Positions 8,416 through 15,154 of a stretch of DNA of 21,940 bases are shown in pieces. A program made the position numbers and the translations under genes. This DNA comes from a virus, in IMG/VR virus record IMGVR_UViG_3300028025_004157, positions 1 to 21,940 of that record; one strand, written 5' to 3'. Under the pieces are notes generated by a model that had not been told where the DNA came from, ran no database searches, and saw nothing but the letters and a program-made list of their open reading frames with translations. Every line of letters begins with the position of its first letter. The stretch's first letter is position 1.

Positions 8416-8610
8416 TTAGTAGGTTGCTGTAGCGTCTACTTCTGATGCCTTGTATAATCTACCAGTTTCGTCAGCTGCTTGTAATTCTGCGGCTTTTGCT
8501 TCACATTCTTCTAAGTTATCAAATACGTAGATTGGATCTTCTGGATTTAAACGAGCAACCCAAATCTGATCTAATCCGGGTATAAATTGTTCTAGTACTA
8601 TGTACTGCAT
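8416..8610 (-). CDS. Small acidic phage protein, 64 residues, unknown function
   Basis: Begins MQYIVLEQFIPGLDQIWVAR and continues NPEDPIYVFDNLEECEAKAA, ending YKASEVDATATY. It is soluble-looking and acidic, with a predicted beta start and a Glu/Ala-rich helix around residues 30-46 (NLEECEAKAAELQAA). There is no signal peptide or membrane segment. The start codon lies inside the last codons of the homing endonuclease gene (13-nt overlap), so the two are probably co-translated. It is the last gene before the G2 fibre. It resembles short uncharacterised proteins of phage structural regions, but I cannot name a family. A chaperone, connector or accessory role for the adjacent fibre is only a guess. 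Confidence 0.7.
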   Translation of the reverse strand: MQYIVLEQFIPGLDQIWVARLNPEDPIYVFDNLEECEAKAAELQAADETGRLYKASEVDATATY

Positions 8611-9320
8611 ATTATTTGTTTTAAAGTTTTACAATTATCAAAATGCCATCTAACCATATTATGGGAGCTACCAATTTTATTACAATGAGGACAAGTAACT
8701 TTAGGTTTATTTAAAGCAGACTCTCTCATTTTTTGTTTAGTATATTCACTATGGTTTTTTCCAAACATCGGATTACCTTCTCCCGTACGTTCAATAGATA
8801 TTCGTTGTTTGTGCTCTTCAGTACGTCTAGATCCAAGTGCTAGCTGTCTACCTTTTAATTTTTCACTTGTCTTTTGTCTTGATTCCTCTGATTTGGTATG
8901 ACCTTTAGCAAAAGGACCATGTTTATCCATGTATTCTTTTCTACTTTGTTTTTCCTCTTCAGACATTACTCTACCTTTAGACCATGTGTTTAGTCCCATA
9001 TGGGATTCACTCATTTTTTGTTTTGTCTCTTCACTAGCTTTTAAACCCAATTGCCCATCACCTCCTTCAGTTAAATTAACCAATGTTCCTTCTCCAAACG
9101 CTTTTCGACCATATTGCTTAATTAAATCCTGTTCTATTTTACACGCATCTTCCCAAGAAACATCGTCATGTAAAATTTCAACATTCAATCCATATTTGTT
9201 AACTGCATATTTCCATATAGGTGATCTTCTATCTTTGGTATATGCTCGTTTTAGTTTCTTACCTATACCTATATAAAATACAGTTCCATCATCGTGTAAA
9301 TGTCTATATACTATTGCCAT
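8598..9320 (-). CDS. GIY-YIG homing endonuclease with NUMOD3-like repeats and zinc finger
   Basis: The 240-residue protein opens with a GIY-YIG nuclease domain (about residues 3-90). VYRHL (Tyr5) and FYIGIG (Tyr16) replace the two name motifs. Arg25 fits the catalytic Arg, Glu63 in ACKIEQDLI fits the metal-binding Glu, and Asn82 in LVNLTEGGDG closes the domain. Residues 92-202 carry several NUMOD3-like DNA-binding repeats (SEETKQKMSESHMG, SEESRQKTSEKLKG, TEEHKQRISIERTG, SEYTKQKMRES). Cys210, Cys213, His226 and Cys230 form a CX2C-X12-HX3C zinc finger. This is the layout of free-standing T4 Seg-like endonucleases, which cleave related genomes lacking the gene and are copied in by repair. All key residues and the frame are intact, so it is probably active. 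It sits between two small genes inside the fibre array and overlaps the downstream one by 13 nt. Confidence 0.92.
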   Translation of the reverse strand: MAIVYRHLHDDGTVFYIGIGKKLKRAYTKDRRSPIWKYAVNKYGLNVEILHDDVSWEDACKIEQDLIKQYGRKAFGEGTLVNLTEGGDGQLGLKASEETKQKMSESHMGLNTWSKGRVMSEEEKQSRKEYMDKHGPFAKGHTKSEESRQKTSEKLKGRQLALGSRRTEEHKQRISIERTGEGNPMFGKNHSEYTKQKMRESALNKPKVTCPHCNKIGSSHNMVRWHFDNCKTLKQIICST

Positions 9321-9323
9321 GGA

Positions 9324-9332
9324 TATAAATAT
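9324..9332 (-). promoter_or_regulatory. Spacer 9-mer ATATTTATA upstream of the homing endonuclease
   Basis: Copy of the recurrent junction 9-mer, only 3 nt before the endonuclease start. If it were a -10-type element, transcription would begin at or just inside the gene, giving a nearly leaderless mRNA. This argues for caution about its role. Confidence 0.3.
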
Positions 9333-9360
9333 ACAAGACCCAGGGTAAACTGCATTATTT

Positions 9361-9609
9361 TTATCCTAATCTATCACTTAATGATGCTTGATAAGCTGCA
9401 ATTACTTCTTCTGTCCAAACAGCGTTTGCTATTGCTTGTACTTTTGAGTCTTCATTTGTTACGTCGTCGCCTGGGGCTAATACATGTCTTTGATAGGTTT
9501 TAGATATTTCTATTCCATCTTTTTCAATAATGTTAGCAATACGAACTTGAATTGTATTAAGTTGTGTTACCTCTATTTGATCTACTAATGTTTTTTCTAT
9601 TAATGCCAT
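9361..9609 (-). CDS. Small conserved-type phage protein, 82 residues, unknown function
   Basis: Begins MALIEKTLVDQIEVTQLNTI and contains IQVRIANIIEKDGIEISKTY, then QRHVLAPGDD and a helical end (KVQAIANAVWTEEVIAAYQA). The pattern 'xDQIEVxxxxTIQVR...IxxDGxEIxxxYxRHVxxPGDD' is familiar from small proteins near tail genes of tailed phages, from general recall rather than a search. The function is unknown. It is probably a small beta-rich virion or assembly protein. It lies 13 nt after the upstream fibre and 40 nt before the endonuclease. It has no signal peptide or membrane segment. The start follows AATATAAAATG with no Shine-Dalgarno. Confidence 0.75.
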   Translation of the reverse strand: MALIEKTLVDQIEVTQLNTIQVRIANIIEKDGIEISKTYQRHVLAPGDDVTNEDSKVQAIANAVWTEEVIAAYQASLSDRLG

Positions 9610-9622
9610 TTTATATTAATTT

Positions 9623-11335
9623 TTATGATGTTATATATGAAAAATTTACTATTGCTGTAAAGCCTGAAGATGTTGTTATTGTACCCCAAGGACCTCCACT
9701 GCCAGCAGAAACAAGTGTTGCATATGTTGATCCAGCTTCTATTAGGTAAATATTATCTGTACTCCCCCAGTTATATAAAGCAGCATGTCCGTAAGATCTA
9801 TTTCTTCCATCTCCAGAAGCTGCTGTAAAAGGTAAAGGTATTCTAAGAGGACTTGACCAGGTTCCACTAATACTTTGATTGTATATATTACCATTAACAT
9901 ATACCCTATTACCTATTTTAGTATAAGATAATGTTTGGTTACCTGTAAATTGACTTAATGTTGATGATCCATCGGTAAGTGTTGCAATATTGATTGTACC
10001 TTCTTCATAATCGTCTAATGAATTTGCATCTGCGGTATCGCCATTAAACTGTATACCTGCTGTTGCTAATCTAAAATACCCACCGCTTGTTAGTGTTGCT
10101 TTTGATGTATTTCCAGTATAAAACCTCATATCATAATTACCAGCATCAAGATATAAATTTGAAGTATTACAATAAACACCATCATAACCTAAACTTGTGT
10201 AATTAGCACCAGTAGAAGAACGAATAGTTCCAACAACGTGAAGTGAAGATGATGGTGATTGTATTCCAATTCCTACATTTCCTGAAGAATTTATAGCAAT
10301 ATCTGGGTTTACTCCAGTTCCAGGAGCTGTTGTTCTTCCTATTACTACAACTCCATTATATGCATTTATAGAACCAGAAGTTATGTTATTATCTCCACTA
10401 AATTGGATTGGAGAATAAGTTCCTCCAACTATAGATCTTATACCATTTTCATTCCCTCCAACAACATGAAATCTTACTGATGGGCTTTCTGTGTTAACAC
10501 CTATAAATCCATTATTTTTTATAAAAAGAGAAGACGTATAGACAAATGATGAACCTGCATTTCCACTAGGTGCTACTTGAAAATAATGATTTCCATTAGG
10601 AAATTCTTGAAAATATCTAGAGGCATATCCTGTACTTACATATGTGTTATTACTACCATTAAAATAAGAATTATTTGCTATTAATATATTATTAAAACCG
10701 TCATTATATAATGATCCTGACCCTATTTGTATTGCTTTTGTGTTAGATCCCCAAGCTGAGGTTGGAGTAACACCATTTATACCAATATTACCAATAGAGT
10801 CAATGTATAACCTAGTAGCACTAGCATAATCAGAATATATCCAAAAATTTCTATTACCATCATCTTTTACTGTCCATCCTCCTGCAAAACTTGAAGAGGC
10901 TTTCATAAATACACCAGCATCTCCTCCACTACCTGTAGCTCTAATGTAAATTCTAGGTGCTGCTTCTTCAACATGAAGTTTATATAGTGGATCTGTGGTT
11001 CCAACACCAACTCTTCCACTTCCACTAACAAATAACCCGTTTGGATTCATAGATACAGAACCACTAAACACGTGTGTGTTTGAAAGTAAAGATCCAAATC
11101 GCGTAGAGCCAGTCACAAAATCCACCGAACTAGTAATCGTCTGCACCACCAACGTCTGCGCAGTTAATGTATTTCTTACTAAAAAGTTATCTGCAGATGA
11201 TGCAGTTAATGCAGTAGTTGCTATTGATGCAGTACCTGATATAGTACCGCCACCCGCGATAGTAATTGATCCACTAATATTAACACTACCTGATATCGAT
11301 AGTGAGCCTGTTATTGTTGGTTGATATAAATTCAT
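9623..11335 (-). CDS. Tail fibre without S74, ending in a DDYEEGT-type beta domain
   Basis: The product has 570 residues. The anchor is MNLYQPTITGSLSISGS. The shared AQTLVVQ module comes early (about residues 57-82), followed by THVFSGSVSMNPNGLFVSGS and beta-repeat phrases (GRVGVGTTDPLYKLHV, GFIGVNTESPSVRFHV, GNVGIGIQSPSSSLHV). From residue 439 (SLDDYEEGTINIATLTDG... YTKIGNRVYVNGNIY ... RIPLPFTAASGD) it carries the C-terminal domain known from other phage fibres as 'DDYEEGTWTP...YTKIGRxV'. This is probably a beta-sandwich tip. It has no SDxRLK motif and no G2 domain, so no self-cleaving chaperone is visible, and it may fold unaided or with a separate factor. It starts 12 nt after the preceding S74 fibre. 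Likely a receptor-binding fibre. Confidence 0.83.
   Translation of the reverse strand: MNLYQPTITGSLSISGSVNISGSITIAGGGTISGTASIATTALTASSADNFLVRNTLTAQTLVVQTITSSVDFVTGSTRFGSLLSNTHVFSGSVSMNPNGLFVSGSGRVGVGTTDPLYKLHVEEAAPRIYIRATGSGGDAGVFMKASSSFAGGWTVKDDGNRNFWIYSDYASATRLYIDSIGNIGINGVTPTSAWGSNTKAIQIGSGSLYNDGFNNILIANNSYFNGSNNTYVSTGYASRYFQEFPNGNHYFQVAPSGNAGSSFVYTSSLFIKNNGFIGVNTESPSVRFHVVGGNENGIRSIVGGTYSPIQFSGDNNITSGSINAYNGVVVIGRTTAPGTGVNPDIAINSSGNVGIGIQSPSSSLHVVGTIRSSTGANYTSLGYDGVYCNTSNLYLDAGNYDMRFYTGNTSKATLTSGGYFRLATAGIQFNGDTADANSLDDYEEGTINIATLTDGSSTLSQFTGNQTLSYTKIGNRVYVNGNIYNQSISGTWSSPLRIPLPFTAASGDGRNRSYGHAALYNWGSTDNIYLIEAGSTYATLVSAGSGGPWGTITTSSGFTAIVNFSYITS
11091..11165 (-). repeat. Shared fibre module, G+C-rich version
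   Basis: Encodes AQTLVVQTITSSVDFVTGST. This copy has the fullest run of G/C-ending codons, and its 3' half on the plus strand (caccaacgtctgcgcag) recurs in the copy at 14871-14945. Confidence 0.85.
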
Positions 11336-11339
11336 TACG

Positions 11340-11348
11340 TATAAATAT
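11340..11348 (-). promoter_or_regulatory. Spacer 9-mer ATATTTATA
   Basis: Copy of the recurrent junction 9-mer. It overlaps the stop codon of the upstream S74 fibre and ends 4 nt before the start of the DDYEEGT fibre. Confidence 0.3.
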
Positions 11349-13537
11349 TATGGATGAGTTGCCTTGTATTCTTCGAATTTGGTGTTGAGTTCTTGAATTG
11401 CTTTAATTAATGGAGATATAAATTGATCATATCTTAAGGCTAAAGTATCTGTTTCTTCATCATGAATATATCCACCAAAATCAATATCGCCTAATACTTC
11501 TTTAACTTCTTGTGCTATTAAACCATAATGTGTTCTTGTACCTTCAACGGGTGTTATTATATCATTAGAATGTCTTGCACCATTTTCATCAATTCTTTCA
11601 CCATCAACTGTTACAACATTTTTTCCTACTTTCCATTTGTAAGAAACAGGTCTCAATTTGTTAATAAATTCTAATCCTAAATTAGAATCAATAATATCTT
11701 TCTTTTGTCTTTGATCTGATGTTTGGATTGTACCGTTTGCCGCCCATATTGCTGACCATCTTTGACCACTTGCACCGCAACTATAAGAATTATCTGCTGA
11801 GGGGATAAAAGAATTAGTACCCATTCTATATCGGTTAGTTGAGCCATTTGTACCAAACCCAATATCGTAAGTAGATACATCTATGTTAGATGCACCACCT
11901 CTAGCATTATATATTCTAAAATCATATTGACCGTTAGTTCCAAGAGTTGTTGAAGCACCTGAGCCGTCTGTATCAAATGCTAAGGTATTTCCTACTCCAA
12001 TAACTCTTACTTGACCACTATTTGTTATACGCATTCTTTCTGTTGGACTTGAACCACCATCAGCTGTTGTTGAAAATATTAATCTTGTAGGCATATCATT
12101 AGTACCGGTTGTACCATCTACTATAGCGGTTATTTCAGCGCCTATTACAAAACCTGTACCATCTGCACCATTCCATCTAATTGTTCCAAGAAAATCATCA
12201 GCTGCTACCGCTGTTACAGAACCTGCTGTTGTACCCCTTGATTTATGGAATACATTATATCCCCTCCAAGTAGTATTAGCCGCACCGTGGTTAGCATATA
12301 CATTATAAGAAGCTTGTAGTGTGGGTGTTGATGAACCTACTCCTGACATTTCTACAGAAGTAGTAACTCCGGTTAATGCGGATGGTTGATTGATTAGTAT
12401 ATTACCATTACTCGTTATTGTCATACGTGGGTTTCCACCAGCATAAAATAAAAAACTATTAGTTGCTAAAGCATAAAAATCAGAACTTGTAGTACCAATT
12501 TCTCCACTATTAAAAGTATCATAATACCAAGTTGCTTTTGCAGCATTTGAAGAATTGTTTGATTGAATAGATAATTGACCTCTATTACTTGTGTTAGAAC
12601 CTGAAATATGTAAAAAAGTATTTGGGGATGAAGTACCTATACCAATATTACCTGTGCTTGTAATACGCATTCTTTCAGCTACACCTGCTGTATAATTTGA
12701 GGTTGCAAAAACCATATCAAAGCCGTAATCACCATTACTAGAGTTGGTTTTGCTTGCTTTAATATATCCACCTTCAGTAATATCTCCAACTGAACGATAA
12801 TTACCATGTAGTGATAATTTTCCTCCAACTCCTGCTGCATAAGATGCACTATCAGCAATGGTTAAAGTAGCACTTGAACCATTTATATGAAGAAGAGTGG
12901 TTGGAGATGTTATTCCTATTCCAACATTTCCAGAACCATCTATTCTTAATCTTTCAACTATAGCAAAAGGACTTGATCCTTGTCTAGCTTCAATAGCAAA
13001 ATAAGGATTTGAACCTGATATTACTCCTGAAACTAGGTTTACTCTTGAACTAACACTAGCTGCTTGAGCTATTCTTATTCTTGTTTGTTGAGAAGTTCCA
13101 GCTACTTCAGAACCAAATACTTCAAGTATTTCATTAGGACTTGTAGTCCCTATACCAACAACTCCACTTGAGCTAACAAACAACCCATTTGGATTCATTG
13201 TTACACTACCACTAAACACATGCGTATTATCTAACAACGATCCAAATCGCGTAGAGCCAGTAACAAAATCAACACTTGACGTTATCGTCTGCACCACCAA
13301 CGTTTGTGCAGTTAAATTACCTGCTACAGTTAATGTATTTGCAAACGATGCTGTTTGTGCAGAAACTGCATTTGATGCAGATTGTGCTAAAGCAACAAAC
13401 GATGCTGTTGAAGCAAACGATGCTGAAGCTATAGAGCCTGAAATGGATATGCCGCCTGAAGCTGTTATTCCTCCACTTATATTTACACTACCTGATACTG
13501 TTAGTGAACCTGTTACGACTGGAAAATATGAGATCAT
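11348..13537 (-). CDS. Tail fibre with divergent Peptidase_S74 chaperone
   Basis: The product has 729 residues. It has an MISYFPVVTGSLTVSGS anchor, nonapeptide-like repeats (ASTASFVALAQSASNAVSAQ), the AQTLVVQ module (about 74-99) and NTHVFSGSVTMNPNGLFVSS shared with the neighbouring fibre. A shaft with several 'ERMRITSTGNIGIGTSSPNTFLHI' type repeats follows, written here in part: RMRITSTGNIGIG. The S74 domain starts at Ser607 with SDQRQK, so Ser607 and Lys612 keep the dyad although Leu of the usual SDxRLK is Gln. It carries a long insert (TVDGERIDENGARHS to EGTRTHYGLIAQEV) and ends SPLIKAIQELNTKFEEY. This chaperone is a different subfamily from the other four. It lies 2 nt after the preceding gene. 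Virion fibre, self-processed; receptor unknown. Confidence 0.87.
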   Translation of the reverse strand: MISYFPVVTGSLTVSGSVNISGGITASGGISISGSIASASFASTASFVALAQSASNAVSAQTASFANTLTVAGNLTAQTLVVQTITSSVDFVTGSTRFGSLLDNTHVFSGSVTMNPNGLFVSSSGVVGIGTTSPNEILEVFGSEVAGTSQQTRIRIAQAASVSSRVNLVSGVISGSNPYFAIEARQGSSPFAIVERLRIDGSGNVGIGITSPTTLLHINGSSATLTIADSASYAAGVGGKLSLHGNYRSVGDITEGGYIKASKTNSSNGDYGFDMVFATSNYTAGVAERMRITSTGNIGIGTSSPNTFLHISGSNTSNRGQLSIQSNNSSNAAKATWYYDTFNSGEIGTTSSDFYALATNSFLFYAGGNPRMTITSNGNILINQPSALTGVTTSVEMSGVGSSTPTLQASYNVYANHGAANTTWRGYNVFHKSRGTTAGSVTAVAADDFLGTIRWNGADGTGFVIGAEITAIVDGTTGTNDMPTRLIFSTTADGGSSPTERMRITNSGQVRVIGVGNTLAFDTDGSGASTTLGTNGQYDFRIYNARGGASNIDVSTYDIGFGTNGSTNRYRMGTNSFIPSADNSYSCGASGQRWSAIWAANGTIQTSDQRQKKDIIDSNLGLEFINKLRPVSYKWKVGKNVVTVDGERIDENGARHSNDIITPVEGTRTHYGLIAQEVKEVLGDIDFGGYIHDEETDTLALRYDQFISPLIKAIQELNTKFEEYKATHP
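13240..13315 (-). repeat. Shared fibre module, mixed codon version
   Basis: Encodes AQTLVVQTITSSVDFVTGST. The VVQTI half uses the G/C-ending codons of the 11091 copy, while the AQT half uses A/T-ending ones, a mosaic within about 40 bp. Confidence 0.85.
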
Positions 13538-13539
13538 TA

Positions 13540-15153
13540 TTATTTATTTTTTAATTCGTCAATTTCTGCTTTTAATTCTTGGATTGCTTTTACTAATACT
13601 CCCACTAAACCTGTATAATCTACTGATTTTGGAGTACCATCATTATCTCCATCTATTACTGCTTCTGGTATAATGGTTTCTACTTCTTGAGCAATTAATC
13701 CTACTCTTGTTTTACCATGAGGAACTGATACTTCTAACTCATTGTTTTTATCAAATTCAAAATAAACACCTCTTAAAGCATTTACTTTATCTAATGCTGA
13801 TTCTATAGATACTATGTTTTTCTTAATCCTAACATCTGAAGATGTTGTTGTAATTAATCCAAAACCAGCTGATCCAAAAGCAGATACATTATTACCTAGT
13901 CTATTTAAATATAATGGTGTTGAAGCCCAAGTTTGTAACCATCCATAACTTCCAATTCCATAACCAAGTGTAAATCTATCAAGTCCGGCATTTGCTTCTG
14001 TGCCACTATCATTTATTGACACAACTCCGCCACTTGTTATTCTCATTCGTTCGGTTCCGTTGGTATGGAATGTTTGAAAATATGAATTACTAGTAACTCC
14101 ACAATAATGCTTAAATTCTCCAGTTGAATAATTAATCGTTAACCCACCTCTAATAGTTCCACCACCAGCATCCATATTAATGCCAGAATATGATATAAAT
14201 TCAGTACCTGACGTTACACTACTTGCAAATGTAGCAGCACCACTTATCCCAATACTAAACATTGTTACTGGAGAGGCAGTACTATTACTTGTTTTAAATT
14301 GATAACCATGATATGAATTAAATTTCATTACATCACCAAATGGTGCGTTTATCGCTCCAAAAGTATCTGGAGATGCAGAACCTCCTAAATTTATATAAGT
14401 ATTATCACCTGTTGTATACCCTCCACTTGCTCCAACAACAACTAAACCTTTTGAGGTTACTGTACTTGAGAATGTAGTAGCACCAGTAGAGGCTATTGAT
14501 AATACATTTGAAGCTAAAACATCACTATATAATATAAAACTATTATCAGTATTACCAAATATTCTATATTTATTAACCCCACTAATTGCAAATGTTTGCC
14601 AAGTAAAACCTCCGCTTGCAGTCGTATAATCTAAAATTAATTGTTGGTTTGTATTTCCTTTTATTGTAACATTACCACTAAAGTTAGCACTTGAACCACT
14701 TAAAGATCCACTTATACCAACACTACCTGTAATACTATGAGCATCACCTATAACATTTCCAAACTTTACTCCATTAGCATTTACTTGAAACTCAGTTCCT
14801 GTTGTTACAACAGTTAATGAACCAGTCAAATTCATTGACCCAGTAAATACCTGCGTATTTGCAATATTATTTCCAAACACATTAGATCCTGAACTATAAA
14901 CCACAGATGACGTTACAGTTTGTACCACCAACGTCTGCGCAGTAATAGAACCAGTAACTACTAAGTTACTATTTACAGTTTGAATACCTGCAAAGGTATT
15001 GCTACCTGTAGTAGCATAAGTTCCATTTCTATTGTTTTGAGACGCTGTATATGCGTTTAACGAAGTTAAACTAGCGGCTGAACTGGTGATGCTTGAGACA
15101 TCTGTGCCGTTAACTGTGAATGAACCTGTTAATATGGGGTTATGTATAATCAT
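13540..15153 (-). CDS. Tail fibre with Peptidase_S74 chaperone
   Basis: The product has 537 residues. It has an MIIHNPILTGSFTVNGTD anchor, then NGTYATTGSNTFAGIQTVNS and the module in a variant form (AQTLVVQTVTSSVVYSSGSN, about 70-94). TGTEFQVNANGVKFGNVIGD is shared with the 651-residue fibre. The middle is a beta-rich shaft ending near ERMRITSGGVVSINDSGTEA. The S74 domain starts at Ser439 (SDVRIK, Ser439 and Lys444) with GVYFEFDKNN, TRVGLIAQEVETIIPEAV, SVDYTGLVGVLVKAIQELK. At 99 residues it is the shortest chaperone here and lacks the SKSGEN loop of three others. Only 1 nt separates its start from the upstream stop. Assigned as a self-processed virion fibre. Confidence 0.87.
   Translation of the reverse strand: MIIHNPILTGSFTVNGTDVSSITSSAASLTSLNAYTASQNNRNGTYATTGSNTFAGIQTVNSNLVVTGSITAQTLVVQTVTSSVVYSSGSNVFGNNIANTQVFTGSMNLTGSLTVVTTGTEFQVNANGVKFGNVIGDAHSITGSVGISGSLSGSSANFSGNVTIKGNTNQQLILDYTTASGGFTWQTFAISGVNKYRIFGNTDNSFILYSDVLASNVLSIASTGATTFSSTVTSKGLVVVGASGGYTTGDNTYINLGGSASPDTFGAINAPFGDVMKFNSYHGYQFKTSNSTASPVTMFSIGISGAATFASSVTSGTEFISYSGINMDAGGGTIRGGLTINYSTGEFKHYCGVTSNSYFQTFHTNGTERMRITSGGVVSINDSGTEANAGLDRFTLGYGIGSYGWLQTWASTPLYLNRLGNNVSAFGSAGFGLITTTSSDVRIKKNIVSIESALDKVNALRGVYFEFDKNNELEVSVPHGKTRVGLIAQEVETIIPEAVIDGDNDGTPKSVDYTGLVGVLVKAIQELKAEIDELKNK
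14871..14945 (-). repeat. Shared fibre module, VYSSGSN variant
   Basis: Encodes AQTLVVQTVTSSVVYSSGSN. The downstream half (VVYSSGSN, FGN, ANTQ) matches the copy at 20299-20375, while the flanks match the 3450-5405 fibre. Confidence 0.8.
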
Positions 15154-15154
15154 C

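Noticed and set aside
9337-9352. Palindrome CCCTGGG in the endonuclease leader
   Set aside because: Too short and the loop too small for an RNA hairpin; no second copy was noticed.
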